Below, piece by piece: positions 1 through 8,855 of a stretch of DNA of 37,369 nucleotides. The notes under the pieces were generated by a model. The model saw only the letters and a program-made list of their open reading frames with translations, was not told the DNA's origin and searched no databases. The stretch's first letter is position 1. The number at the start of each line of letters is the position of its first letter. Source of the stretch: Candidatus Poribacteria bacterium. GTDB taxonomy: Bacteria; Poribacteria; WGA-4E; WGA-3G. The position numbers and the translations under genes are program-made. The DNA is taken from assembly GCA_022827885.1 (NCBI GenBank), contig JAJEIP010000042.1:1-37369 (forward strand). The letters run 5' to 3'.

Positions 1-216
1 CTAAAAGCCGGTGAGATGTCCATCCACCACGGGCAGATGATTCACGGGAGCCTCCCGAACCATTCCACGCGTCGGAGATGTGGCTTGACGGTTCGCTACA
101 TAGATCCATCGGTGAGACAGGCAGAGGAGAATTCACTGAAACGTCCTTGGAAACCGATTCTGCTGCGTGGCGAAGACCGATACCATAATTTCACAACTGT
201 CCCAAATCCATTTTAA
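1..216 (+). CDS. Phytanoyl-CoA dioxygenase family protein, C-terminal fragment (5' end outside window)
   Basis: The reading frame is open from the first base and ends with TAA at 214-216, giving the last 71 residues of a protein that begins before the window. It carries the C-terminal hallmark of the phytanoyl-CoA dioxygenase (PhyH) family of Fe(II)/2-oxoglutarate oxygenases: a histidine followed by Gly-Ser (HGS, residues 15-17 of the fragment), then PN, a run of arginines and a G-L-T-V-R-Y stretch (residues 28-33). In this family the histidine is the distal iron ligand and a downstream arginine binds 2-oxoglutarate. The HxD half of the iron site is outside the window, and the substrate cannot be told. 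An ATG at 16 is internal, not the start. Confidence 0.8.
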   Translation, partial: LKAGEMSIHHGQMIHGSLPNHSTRRRCGLTVRYIDPSVRQAEENSLKRPWKPILLRGEDRYHNFTTVPNPF

Positions 217-221
217 TAGTT

Positions 222-316
222 TTCGGTTATCAGTTAAGAGGTTTTCGTTTAATAAAACCCTCTTGTAACCGACAACTGAAAGGGTTGACCAGCAACCCAC
301 ACTGACAACTATTAAA
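222..316. repeat. Dispersed intergenic repeat, copy A
   Basis: This spacer between the PhyH fragment and the flavoenzyme gene contains an imperfect inverted repeat (CGGTTA...AGAGG against CCTCTT...TAACCG) followed by a module at 275-316. The module matches 33571-33612 at 35 of 42 positions without gaps. Inside it GGGTTG pairs with CAACCC. The copy ends 11 bases before the ATG at 328. Related but weaker sequence lies at 34974-35113. Confidence 0.7.
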
Positions 317-327
317 ACTCTAAAAAA

Positions 328-1500
328 ATGCGATCTCGTATATACGATACCATTATCATCGGTGCCGGCGGCATGGGGAGTGCAACCGCATACCATCTCG
401 CCAAATCTGGTGTAGACGTGCTTGTCTTAGAACAGTTTCAGCGCGGACACAGGTTCGGCAGTTCCCACGGTGAAACCCGTATCATCCGGTTTTTCTACGA
501 TAAACCCTTCTACACCGAGCTGATGAAAACCGCCTACGCCGAATGGCGCGACCTCGAATCGGTATCAGGGAAGCCGCTGCTGTTTATCACAGGGAGTGTC
601 GGTATCGGCGCAAAGGGAAACCCCTATGGACGCGCGACACGGCAAAGTTTAGATGCCGCAGGCGTTGAATCCCAGTGGTGGGATACGGCACAGTTAGCAG
701 AACGTTTTCCACAATTCCGATTGACGGATGATATGGAGGTCCTTTATCAGAAGGACACAGGTTTTCTCCGTGCCGCCGAGTGTGTCTCCACCCACTTGCA
801 GTTGGCGGAACAATACGGTGCGGAAATCCGGGAGGAGACCCAGGTAACCGACATCGATTGGCAGACAGATGTACCAACCGTTCGGACCGAAAATACCCAA
901 TTTCAGGGTAGGAAAGTCATCGTGACAGCGGGGGCATGGGCTGGCACCCTACTCGCGGAATTGAATCTCCCGCTCACGGTTACAAAACAACAGGTGTGCT
1001 ACTATCAACCCACAGACAGCGAACGTTTCCAGCCAGATCGGTTTCCCGTCTTTACGGAAGTGACCCCTGATGGGGAATTCATCTATGCCGTTCCGGCTTT
1101 TGGTGCTTTTGATAAAGGCGGCGGGGTGAAAATTGCACGACACGGAAGAGGACAGGTCATCTCCCCTGATACACCCGAGCGCACGCCTGATGCAGATTAC
1201 ATCGCTCATATAGACGCTTACGTCCAAGAACGCCTCCCAGAACTTGGAAAAACCACGCATACCGAGGTCTGCCTCTATACTGAAACGCCAGACGAAGACT
1301 TTATCATTGACGCGCATCCGCACTGTCCGGATCTCCTGATTGCGGCAGGATTTTCAGGGCACGGCTTCAAGTTTTGTGCCCTCGTCGGACGTATTCTGAG
1401 CGAACTCGTCCGAAACGGTAAGACCGGTTTTGACATTCATCCATTTCGTATTGACCGAGAACACAAAATCTCAAGCGGTATTCCAAGGTTAGGATCATGA
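328..1500 (+). CDS. Sarcosine oxidase / N-methyl-amino acid oxidase-like FAD enzyme
   Basis: This 390-residue protein belongs to the monomeric sarcosine oxidase (MSOX)/N-methyltryptophan oxidase family, which oxidatively demethylates secondary amines to an amine, formaldehyde and H2O2. The N-terminal dinucleotide-binding motif IIGAGGMGSA lies at residues 10-19. The C-terminal region has the family signature CLYTETPDEDFIID (from residue 315) and GFSGHGFKF (351-359). Cys315 sits where the covalent 8-alpha-S-cysteinyl FAD attaches in Bacillus MSOX, so a covalently bound flavin is expected. Length matches the family. Its stop overlaps the next start (ATGA, 1497-1500), so the two are probably translationally coupled. 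The exact amine substrate is not determinable. No strong Shine-Dalgarno is visible before ATG 328. Confidence 0.88.
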   Translation: MRSRIYDTIIIGAGGMGSATAYHLAKSGVDVLVLEQFQRGHRFGSSHGETRIIRFFYDKPFYTELMKTAYAEWRDLESVSGKPLLFITGSVGIGAKGNPYGRATRQSLDAAGVESQWWDTAQLAERFPQFRLTDDMEVLYQKDTGFLRAAECVSTHLQLAEQYGAEIREETQVTDIDWQTDVPTVRTENTQFQGRKVIVTAGAWAGTLLAELNLPLTVTKQQVCYYQPTDSERFQPDRFPVFTEVTPDGEFIYAVPAFGAFDKGGGVKIARHGRGQVISPDTPERTPDADYIAHIDAYVQERLPELGKTTHTEVCLYTETPDEDFIIDAHPHCPDLLIAAGFSGHGFKFCALVGRILSELVRNGKTGFDIHPFRIDREHKISSGIPRLGS

Positions 1501-2966
1501 CAAAGCAGAGGCGAATACAACTAATTGTGGGTGCGGTTTCCGTTGGTGTTGTGTTAATCTGCGTTCTGTTGTTCTTCCTCATACCCCGCGGTTCCGATCT
1601 CACCATCCAAGCACCCGCGCCGCCGCGGGAAGTTGCATCTACTCCCTTGCCCCCACCGATCCCTTCAGTCATTGCTGTAAAGGCGAATTTGCCCATACAG
1701 GATATCAAAACGTTAGCGGAATCCGCGCTCAGAGACTATCTCAGCAAACCCATCCAACGAAAAGATGGCGCGATTACATACGCCATTAAACTGGATATTG
1801 ATTCTCTCACGATGACGGGATCCTCAGATGGAACTATATCCGTAAACGTTCCGTTCCAGTTCAGCGGGTGGGCACGCGTTTCAAAAAAAATCCTCGGGCA
1901 GGTCATCCAGAAACGTGAAGATATTCAAGGAACCGCGACCGCCTCACTCACTCTTACCCCAACACTTAACTCGGATTGGCGGATAACCGCCGAAACGACC
2001 TCTGATATTTTCATCCGGAGAGCAGAAATAGAGATTTTGGGTATCAGGATTTCAGTGCGTCGGATTCTTACCGAATTGGTGCGGGAGGCAGTCCTTCCTA
2101 AATTAGAGAACCTCATCGTCAAATACATCACCAACATAGACGTAAAGACTCGCGTTGCCGGTTTATGGACAAAGCTTCACGAGTCGATAGTTATCAATCA
2201 AGACCCGCGAATCTCGCTCACTATAGAGCCGTTGAGAATCCTCGCGCAGCACTTGTCGAGTGACGGGAAAATACTTTCGTTCAGCCTCGGCATAGAAACC
2301 TATATTCAAGCGAATATGGGGGATGCATTAACGGATGCTCCCGATAATACGACCACCGACTTGCCAGACATCCGGTTCGTGGATGCCCTTGAATCCGGCT
2401 ATCACATCATGGCACCGATTGAAATAACCTACGTCGCTGTTGAAGACTTCGCCAAGCCGCATGTTGAAAAATCTCACAAACTCAAAGGGATTGATACACT
2501 TGTTAAAAATTTGACCCTCTACGGCAGCGGCACCCAGCTCGCCGCAGGGATTACATTCAGTATGCTCTCGTTAGGCGCGGAGGGACAACTCTACCTGCTC
2601 GGAACGCCCGTGTATGACGCGACGACGATGTCCGTTTCTGTTGCTGAATTCGACTATACACTAACCACCCGAAGTCTACTCTTGGATATTGCACAAACCG
2701 TCGGCGAGGGCTTCTTTCCAGACCTCCGCGCGACAGTCGAAGATAAACTCGTCTTTCCATTAGAAGATCGGCTCACCGAACTCCATAAGAAGTTAGCAGA
2801 GGTCATTGCAGAACGCCAGATCGGTTCATACGTCGTTTTGCGCGGCACTGTAGATACCATTACACCAGAAGCACTTTACCTCACGCAGACAGGTGTGCAT
2901 ATCCCATTCCGCTTACAGGGTGATCTCATCTGTGAGGTGAATATTAGTTCTTCCCAGTTTCCATAA
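1497..2966 (+). CDS. DUF4403-like membrane-anchored periplasmic protein
   Basis: This 489-residue protein starts with a short basic stretch and one hydrophobic segment (about residues 6-30), then a proline-rich linker (about 38-56), and is otherwise soluble. That layout suggests an inner-membrane-anchored periplasmic protein or an uncleaved signal. The body is rich in beta strands and lacks cysteine motifs. It resembles DUF4403, a family with repeated beta-rich modules proposed to be related to lipid-binding folds; this is my recognition from sequence pattern, not a search result. It overlaps the flavoenzyme gene by 4 bases and is followed 18 bases later by the ceramidase-like gene, so the three probably form one transcript. 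Its function is unknown. Confidence 0.6.
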   Translation: MTKQRRIQLIVGAVSVGVVLICVLLFFLIPRGSDLTIQAPAPPREVASTPLPPPIPSVIAVKANLPIQDIKTLAESALRDYLSKPIQRKDGAITYAIKLDIDSLTMTGSSDGTISVNVPFQFSGWARVSKKILGQVIQKREDIQGTATASLTLTPTLNSDWRITAETTSDIFIRRAEIEILGIRISVRRILTELVREAVLPKLENLIVKYITNIDVKTRVAGLWTKLHESIVINQDPRISLTIEPLRILAQHLSSDGKILSFSLGIETYIQANMGDALTDAPDNTTTDLPDIRFVDALESGYHIMAPIEITYVAVEDFAKPHVEKSHKLKGIDTLVKNLTLYGSGTQLAAGITFSMLSLGAEGQLYLLGTPVYDATTMSVSVAEFDYTLTTRSLLLDIAQTVGEGFFPDLRATVEDKLVFPLEDRLTELHKKLAEVIAERQIGSYVVLRGTVDTITPEALYLTQTGVHIPFRLQGDLICEVNISSSQFP

Positions 2967-2984
2967 TTTTTGAGGAGCCCCACG

Positions 2985-4337
2985 ATGCCAACAACTCTTA
3001 AAGCAGGAAGTGCCAGCACGAATATCACGCCGCCACTCGGCACGAGAATACCGGGCGGTTTCCGACCGAGATACGCTGAAAATGTCGACGATGAACTTTT
3101 TGCCAAAGCAGTCGTCATTGATAACGGCACAACGCGTATCGCAATCGTTACGTGCGATCTCATCGCTATACCAGAGAAAGTCGCTGATGCCGCCAAAACA
3201 CGTATCGCCGATAGATGCGATATTCCACCGGCACACGTCATGATCAATGCCACGCATACACACACTGCTGTCGCAATCGCAGATCTGCTGGGTGTCGATG
3301 AAGATACCGAGTATACCGAGTGGGTACCGCTGAAAATCGCCGATGCCGTTGAACTCGCAGTCTGGCGGCTCAAGCCAGCACGCGTCGGATTCGCCAGTGT
3401 TGATGAAGAACGCATCACTTTCAATCGACGGTGGCACATGAGAGATGGGACGGTCCGTTTTAACCCCGGTATCGAACACCCAGATCTGGTGAAACCGACC
3501 GGGACAATCGATCCAGAGGTGGCGATGATGTTCGTTGAGGCTGCCGATGATGGAACTCCGATCTCCGCGGTTGCGAACTTTTCGCTCCACTATATCGGCA
3601 CGGACAATAGCAATGCCCTCTCCGCGGACTATTTTGGGCACTTTGATCGACGCATGCGACATTATCTCGGGGATACGTGTATCTCACTTCTCTGGAACGC
3701 CGCATCGGGCCAGATTAACAATACCGACTTCAGTGGGCGGACGAAATGGACAGCGAGTGGACATCAACAGGCGGTAAAAATGGCGAACGTTCTCGCGGGA
3801 CATTTTATTGTGGAGAAGCAACTCATGGAGATGCACGAAACCCTGGATCTCAGCGGCGACCTTGCCACACTGACATTCCAACGTAAAGAGATTACCGCTG
3901 AAGACCTGAAAATTGCCGAACAGGTGTTGTCTGTACCACAGGGGACTTACGATGCCTACGAAACGGGTCCGTTTAGTTGGGTCGTCGGGGAACGGATACC
4001 GAACGCACTGGTTGATGTCTACGCCCGTGAATGCCAGCGATTGGCGAAGTTACCAACGCAGATGACTGCCCCCGTTCAAGTCATCCGTCTGGGTGAAGCG
4101 GCGATTGTCGCATTACCGGGTGAGGTGTTCGTTGAGACGGGCATGAATATCAAGTCGAAATCCGACGCGAAGCCAACATTTCTCGTCAGCTTAGCGAATG
4201 GATATATCGGCTACATCTGCACGGATAAGGCGTTGATAGAAGAAGGCGGATACGAGACATGGGCAGCGAAGTCCTCACTTCCGGCTGTTGGGACAGCCCC
4301 AACGATGGAGAGACTCGTCGCCTCGATGTTGCGTTAA
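2985..4337 (+). CDS. Neutral/alkaline ceramidase-like domain protein (hydrolase of unknown substrate)
   Basis: This 450-residue protein resembles the N-terminal domain of neutral/alkaline non-lysosomal ceramidases. Visible family features are TRIAIVTCDL near the N-terminus, NATHTHT (a zinc-ligand histidine region), a second histidine in NFSLHYIGTDN, and, near the end, LPGEVFVETG and GGYE, which correspond to the Glu and Tyr zinc-site residues of ceramidases. The segment that normally holds the nucleophilic serine (Gly-Asp-x-Ser-Pro) reads NAASGQINNTD instead, so true ceramidase activity is doubtful. I chose ATG 2985 because TTGAGGAG at 2969-2976 forms a Shine-Dalgarno site about 9 bases upstream. 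The in-frame TTG at 2970 would consume that site. Confidence 0.72.
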   Translation: MPTTLKAGSASTNITPPLGTRIPGGFRPRYAENVDDELFAKAVVIDNGTTRIAIVTCDLIAIPEKVADAAKTRIADRCDIPPAHVMINATHTHTAVAIADLLGVDEDTEYTEWVPLKIADAVELAVWRLKPARVGFASVDEERITFNRRWHMRDGTVRFNPGIEHPDLVKPTGTIDPEVAMMFVEAADDGTPISAVANFSLHYIGTDNSNALSADYFGHFDRRMRHYLGDTCISLLWNAASGQINNTDFSGRTKWTASGHQQAVKMANVLAGHFIVEKQLMEMHETLDLSGDLATLTFQRKEITAEDLKIAEQVLSVPQGTYDAYETGPFSWVVGERIPNALVDVYARECQRLAKLPTQMTAPVQVIRLGEAAIVALPGEVFVETGMNIKSKSDAKPTFLVSLANGYIGYICTDKALIEEGGYETWAAKSSLPAVGTAPTMERLVASMLR

Positions 4338-4345
4338 AAAAATAA

Positions 4346-4370
4346 AGAGGCAGGTGTAGTACCCGCCTCT
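4346..4370 (-). terminator. Rho-independent terminator for glnB
   Basis: AGAGGCAGGT (4346-4355) pairs with ACCCGCCTCT (4361-4370) with one mismatch and a 5-base loop. On the minus strand the hairpin is followed by a T-rich run (complement of 4333-4345), as expected for intrinsic termination of the gene ending at 4392. On the plus strand there is no T run. The T run overlaps the 3' end of the ceramidase-like gene. Confidence 0.8.
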
Positions 4371-4391
4371 CGGGAAAAATAGAATAGAAAG

Positions 4392-4932
<541 letters not shown>

Positions 4933-6348
4933 CTAAATGTCGTGATAGAGGAAGAATTCGTAGGGATGCGGTCGCATGTTGATTGCATCGACCTCATTTT
5001 CGCGTTTGTAATCAATCCAGGTGTCCAAGACGTCTTGGGTGAACACATCGCCTTTGAGGAGATATTCGTGGTCTTCCTCTAAGGCATCCAAGGAATCACC
5101 GAGGGACACTGGCGTAGACTCGATGTCCGCGAGTTCTTCGGGTTCAAGGTCATAGAGGTCTTTGTCCAGGGGTTCACCCGGATGGATGCGGTTCTGTATG
5201 CCGTCAAGCCCTGCCATGAGCAACGCGCTGAAGGCGAGATACGGGTTACAGGACGGGTCCGGTGTGCGGAACTCGATCCGTTTTGCCTTCTCGCTCTTTG
5301 AGTAGACAGGTATACGGACACATGCACTACGGTTCCGTTGTGAGTAGGCGATGTTCACCGGTGCTTCATATCCTGGGACCAATCGCTTATAGGAATTGGT
5401 TGTTGGAGCGATAATTGCACAGAGCGAGCGGGCGTGCGTGAGCAAACCACCGATGTAATAGAGAGCATCCTCACTCAGAAGCGAATATCCCTGTGGATCG
5501 TAGAAGATGTTCTTGCCGTTTTTCCACAGACTTTGGTGCACGTGCATTCCGGAACCGTTGTCTTGGAAGAGCGGTTTCGGCATGAAGGTCGCGACCAAAT
5601 TGTTTTCGCGCGCCATATTCTTGATGATGTACTTATACAACGCAATCTTATCGCCAGTCGTTGTTAACTCACCAAAGCGGATGTCGATTTCACCTTGACC
5701 TGCGGTGCCGACTTCGTGGTGGTGAACTTCCACATCAACGCCAGCTTCCAGAAGCTTGAGACAGATCTCTGACCGGAGATCTTGAAGTGTATCGGACGGC
5801 GGTACCGGGAAGTAACCCTCTTTATAACGCGGTTTATATCCAAGGTTCGGGTTCTCTTCACGTCCCGAATTCCAACTGCCTTCAACAGAATCGACAGAAT
5901 AGAAACCGGAATGTTGGTCCTGCCCGTAGCGGATGTCGTTCAGCAGATAGAATTCTGCCTCAGGACCCCAGTAACTTGTATCCGCAATTCCGGTGGATTG
6001 GAGATACGCCTCTGCTTTCTGAGCAATATGCCGGACGTCGCGTGTATAGTTCTCCAACGTAATCGGATCTTTGATGTTACACGTGATGCTTAGCGTCGGT
6101 ACCTTGCAGACCGGGTCGATGAGGGCGGTCGTCGGATCTGGGAAGAGCAACATATCGCTCTCGTTGATTGCCTGGAAACCGCGGATACTCGAACCGTCAA
6201 AACCGGCACCTTCTTCAAAAAGGTCTTCGGTCAACTCACTTGCCATCATGGAGAAGTGTTGCCACATCCCCGGCAGATCCATGAATTTCAGGTCGATTAT
6301 CTTTATATCGTTGTCTTTTGCAAGTGCAACCACCTCACTTGGTGTCAT
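4933..6348 (-). CDS. glnA: Glutamine synthetase, type I
   Basis: This 471-residue GlnA makes glutamine from glutamate, ammonia and ATP and forms cytoplasmic dodecamers. The N-terminal beta-grasp region has [11 protein letters not shown] and DGSSIRGF. The catalytic barrel shows the metal and substrate motifs [18 protein letters not shown] (residues about 209-226) and [10 protein letters not shown]. Tyr399 in [10 protein letters not shown] corresponds to the adenylylated Tyr397 of the E. coli enzyme, indicating a GSI-beta type open to covalent control. The start at 6348 has a full AGGAGG Shine-Dalgarno (6356-6361). A sigma-54-type promoter lies at 6606-6620, about 245 bases upstream, with a structured leader between. 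P-II (glnB) is the next gene downstream, a classical nitrogen-control arrangement. Confidence 0.97.
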   Translation of the reverse strand: MTPSEVVALAKDNDIKIIDLKFMDLPGMWQHFSMMASELTEDLFEEGAGFDGSSIRGFQAINESDMLLFPDPTTALIDPVCKVPTLSITCNIKDPITLENYTRDVRHIAQKAEAYLQSTGIADTSYWGPEAEFYLLNDIRYGQDQHSGFYSVDSVEGSWNSGREENPNLGYKPRYKEGYFPVPPSDTLQDLRSEICLKLLEAGVDVEVHHHEVGTAGQGEIDIRFGELTTTGDKIALYKYIIKNMARENNLVATFMPKPLFQDNGSGMHVHQSLWKNGKNIFYDPQGYSLLSEDALYYIGGLLTHARSLCAIIAPTTNSYKRLVPGYEAPVNIAYSQRNRSACVRIPVYSKSEKAKRIEFRTPDPSCNPYLAFSALLMAGLDGIQNRIHPGEPLDKDLYDLEPEELADIESTPVSLGDSLDALEEDHEYLLKGDVFTQDVLDTWIDYKRENEVDAINMRPHPYEFFLYHDI

Positions 6349-6378
6349 TACATATCCTCCTAAGTTCGGCTAAGTTAG

Positions 6379-6524
6379 CGCCGAAACGTTTTCGGCGTAA
6401 CCTGATAGCCGAAACTTGCTATCAAAAATCAAAACTTGCTCGATCCAAGGACCGAGCCTACAATCTGATGAAACGGGGTCAGGAAAATGCGGCACAAAAG
6501 CCTTGGTGTTCCTAAACCCGTTTC
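6379..6524 (-). promoter_or_regulatory. Structured glnA 5' leader with four successive hairpins
   Basis: Reading toward glnA on the minus strand there are four hairpins. The first is a long stem, 6509-6524 with 6470-6485 (13 of 16 pairs). The second is 6438-6457 (GCTCGATCC with GGACCGAGC, one G-U). The third is 6404-6423 (GATAGC with GCTATC). The fourth is 6379-6397 (CGCCGAAA with TTTCGGCG). The last ends 18 bases before the Shine-Dalgarno. TTCGGC/GCCGAA boxes recur at 6366, 6380, 6392 and 6408, so alternative pairings are possible. No known riboswitch class is recognised. Confidence 0.5.
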
Positions 6525-6870
6525 GATAACTCAGAAAAATGTCCTAACTCTGTCAACTGAACGTGCAACTCATACCACTTGACGAGTGTCTTACGGATTG
6601 GTTAAGCAAAATTTATGCCAACCAACTGTCATCGGGCAGGGGGCAACATTTGTTGACGGAAATAGGTTAATTCTCGCGTGAAATCACGAGACACAGCGGG
6701 CAAAGCGAGAGAGACAGTCTAAACGCGTCGCTGCCACGGTTTTTGTTCACATCGAATAATAAACGTTCCAAGATACTGCTAAATTATTAGGCATACCGTT
6801 GCCCGTTTTTTGCGCGCAGCGTCTCAACCTAAGTATCGCTTTTACTCAGAACGCGACTGTGAGGTCGCTC
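6525..6870. other. Non-coding region upstream of glnA
   Basis: No credible gene lies between glnA (start 6348) and dcd (stop 6871). Apart from the sigma-54 promoter and leader listed separately, this part holds short inverted repeats: TTGGTT/AACCAA around 6598-6624, CGTGA/TCACG around 6675-6687, and GCGAC/GTCGC at 6853-6868 directly after dcd. None is followed by a convincing T run. Confidence 0.6.
6606..6620 (-). promoter_or_regulatory. Sigma-54 (RpoN) -24/-12 promoter of glnA
   Basis: On the minus strand the sequence reads TTGGCA, six bases, then TTGC. This gives GG (6619-6618) and GC (6607-6606) separated by exactly ten bases, matching the RpoN consensus TGGCAC-N5-TTGCW at all core positions except the C after TGGCA. 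Transcription would start near 6594. No clear NtrC dyad was seen further upstream. Confidence 0.7.
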
Positions 6871-7449
6871 CTACGAGAACTCAATATCTTTGGCAAAACG
6901 GCTCATTTCTGGACCGTTTTGTCCCGCATATTTGTTATCCGGTTTGAGTTGATACGGCAGATGGGCACTTGAAGAAAGCTGCGCAAAAGTGAACGCACAG
7001 ATCCGCATACCGGGATATAACTTAACCGGCATACGACCGAGATTCCCTAACTCTAACGTCGGGGTGCCGATCCAGCCCGGATCAAAGAGTCCCGCAGTGC
7101 TGTGGACGATAATACCGAGCCGTCCCAAGCTACTTCTGCCTTCAAGCCGTGCCAGGACATCGTCTGCTAATTCAAGTGTCTCCTGCGTTGCCGCCAAGAC
7201 AAACTCACCCGGCTGCATCGTGAAGGCATCCCCGTCAGGGACATCAACCCTTCGCATCAGGTCATCAATATCAATCTCTGCACGCAGATCGATGTATGGG
7301 TATTTACTATGCTCAAATACACGAAACGTGTTGCTCAATCTGAAGTCGACAGAACAACTACCGAGTTGTGTTTCCAAGTCAGGCGCGGGGGAGATTTTGA
7401 TTTTCCCCTTATTGATATACTGGATAATATCTTTGTCTGATAAAAACAT
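6871..7449 (-). CDS. dcd: dCTP deaminase (possibly bifunctional dCTP deaminase/dUTPase)
   Basis: This 192-residue protein has the dUTPase-superfamily fold signature of Dcd: GSCSVDFRL near residue 30, EGRSSLGRLG (103-112), HSTAGLFDPGW (116-126) and TLELGN, where Glu133 corresponds to the catalytic glutamate. Dcd deaminates dCTP to dUTP, feeding dTTP synthesis. The sequence around HSTAG and the C-terminal KYAGQNGPEMSR are close to those of the bifunctional mycobacterial-type enzyme, which also hydrolyses dUTP to dUMP; that reading is inference. It follows glcF by 68 bases on the same strand, so it may be the last gene of the def-larE-glcF-dcd run. The Shine-Dalgarno is weak. Confidence 0.9.
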   Translation of the reverse strand: MFLSDKDIIQYINKGKIKISPAPDLETQLGSCSVDFRLSNTFRVFEHSKYPYIDLRAEIDIDDLMRRVDVPDGDAFTMQPGEFVLAATQETLELADDVLARLEGRSSLGRLGIIVHSTAGLFDPGWIGTPTLELGNLGRMPVKLYPGMRICAFTFAQLSSSAHLPYQLKPDNKYAGQNGPEMSRFAKDIEFS

Positions 7450-7517
7450 TACTTTAATTTATGGGCATTGTTCTTCGATGAGATTCGCGTTTCTGTTAAA
7501 AGGGTTTTCCGATTTCC

Positions 7518-8852
7518 TTACTGCTCAGGTAAAAAATCCTCTGGCGAGATACCACGATAGGCGTAGTCTAAAAGGTTCACAGGATGCATTGCTTTCATGG
7601 GTAAGCCACGTTTTTGGATACCGAGTTGAATCTGGAGCAAGCAACCCGGATTTCCTGTCGCGACGATGTCCGCATCCGTTTCGGCGATGTGGTTCATCTT
7701 CCGTTCTAAAATGTCCTGTGACAGTTCCGGTTGTGTGATGTTATAGATGCCAGCACTCCCACAACACCATTCGGATTCCGTTAACTCAATCAACTCCAAC
7801 CCGGGTATCGCTTGGAGAACCTTGCGGGGTTGCGCCTGGACGCTTTGTCCGTGCAGGAGATGACACGGTTCATCATAGGTAACGCGTTTTTCGATTTTTC
7901 CTTTCGGCGCGACCATCTCGATCTCGGCTAAGAATTCGCTGATGTCTCGCATCTTATGGCTAAAATGATCCGCTTTCTCAGCGTAAGCCGTGTCGTGTTC
8001 TAAAAGTGCCTCGTATTCCTTGAGTGTCGCACCGCAACCGGCTGAATTAATGATGATCGCATCTAAGTCCTCCGCTGCAAATGCATCGATGTTCTGCTTC
8101 GCGAGTGATGAAGCCACATCTCGGACACCGTTGTGCAGATGTAACGCCCCACAACAGGTCTGCTGTCGCGGGGTGACAACCTCGCATCCATTTTCTGCTA
8201 AAACCCGAATGGTGGCAACGTTCGTCTCAGTGAAGACTTGGTTCATGATGCACCCGGGTATGAATCCGACACGGTAACGAGTTTCGCCTTCCGCAGGTGT
8301 AATATCGCGTATCGTATATTTCAATCGCGGTGATGGGATCTTCGGGAGTAATGATTCCATCTGCCCGAGTTGTCCCATCAGTTTCAGGATACCCGTCTTT
8401 TGAACGAGCCATCGGATACCGAGTCGCTGATAGAGCCACATCAACTCAAAGATTAGGTCCAATCGTTCTTTGTTCGGTAGAATTTGTTTAAAGACGAGAT
8501 TCGTCCAGAACCGATAAGCGGCGGAGCGCGGTGCGTTCTGTTCATAGATCGCGCGTGCCTCCTCAAGCAGTTCTCCGAAGTGAACACCCGAAGGACAAGC
8601 GGTTTCACACGCTCGGCAGTCTAAGCACCGATAGATATATTCTGACCATTCTTCGTTGAGTGGAGTGGCATCTTCGTCTTTGAAGGCACTCCCCATGAGA
8701 TAGAGTCTACCCCGTGGTGAATCCGTTTCTAAACCTAATTCTCGATAGGTTGGGCAGGTTGGCAGACAGAGTCCGCAGTGTGTACAAGCATCCCATTTCT
8801 TCCAACTAAAAGTCTCTACACCGGTAAGTTGTTGTGTGCGTTGATAGGACAT
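7518..8852 (-). CDS. glcF: Glycolate oxidase iron-sulfur subunit
   Basis: This 444-residue GlcF-type protein has two 4Fe-4S ferredoxin motifs near the N-terminus (Cys23, 26, 29, 33 and Cys76, 79, 82, 86) followed by two CCG domains (CCGALHLHNG and CCGSAGIYN) that bind a further cluster in heterodisulfide reductase-like proteins. The DSPRGRLYLM motif between the ferredoxin sites is typical of GlcF. It transfers electrons from the GlcD/GlcE flavoprotein oxidising glycolate (or D-lactate) to the membrane chain. No glcD or glcE is present here, so the flavin partner must be elsewhere. It starts 3 bases after larE, suggesting co-translation. An anaerobic-type (S)-hydroxyacid oxidoreductase is an alternative. 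Confidence 0.88.
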   Translation of the reverse strand: MSYQRTQQLTGVETFSWKKWDACTHCGLCLPTCPTYRELGLETDSPRGRLYLMGSAFKDEDATPLNEEWSEYIYRCLDCRACETACPSGVHFGELLEEARAIYEQNAPRSAAYRFWTNLVFKQILPNKERLDLIFELMWLYQRLGIRWLVQKTGILKLMGQLGQMESLLPKIPSPRLKYTIRDITPAEGETRYRVGFIPGCIMNQVFTETNVATIRVLAENGCEVVTPRQQTCCGALHLHNGVRDVASSLAKQNIDAFAAEDLDAIIINSAGCGATLKEYEALLEHDTAYAEKADHFSHKMRDISEFLAEIEMVAPKGKIEKRVTYDEPCHLLHGQSVQAQPRKVLQAIPGLELIELTESEWCCGSAGIYNITQPELSQDILERKMNHIAETDADIVATGNPGCLLQIQLGIQKRGLPMKAMHPVNLLDYAYRGISPEDFLPEQ

Positions 8853-8855
8853 ATA

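Noticed and set aside
2913-3662. 249-codon minus-strand open frame opposite the ceramidase-like gene
   Set aside because: It lies antisense to a well-supported gene, has no recognisable domain and its amino acid make-up is typical of a shadow frame.
6625-6870. NtrC-binding dyads upstream of the glnA sigma-54 promoter
   Set aside because: No GCAC-N5-GTGC-type pair was found by eye.
6989-7738. 249-codon plus-strand open frame across dcd and glcF
   Set aside because: It overlaps two conserved genes on the other strand and shows no domain or ribosome site.
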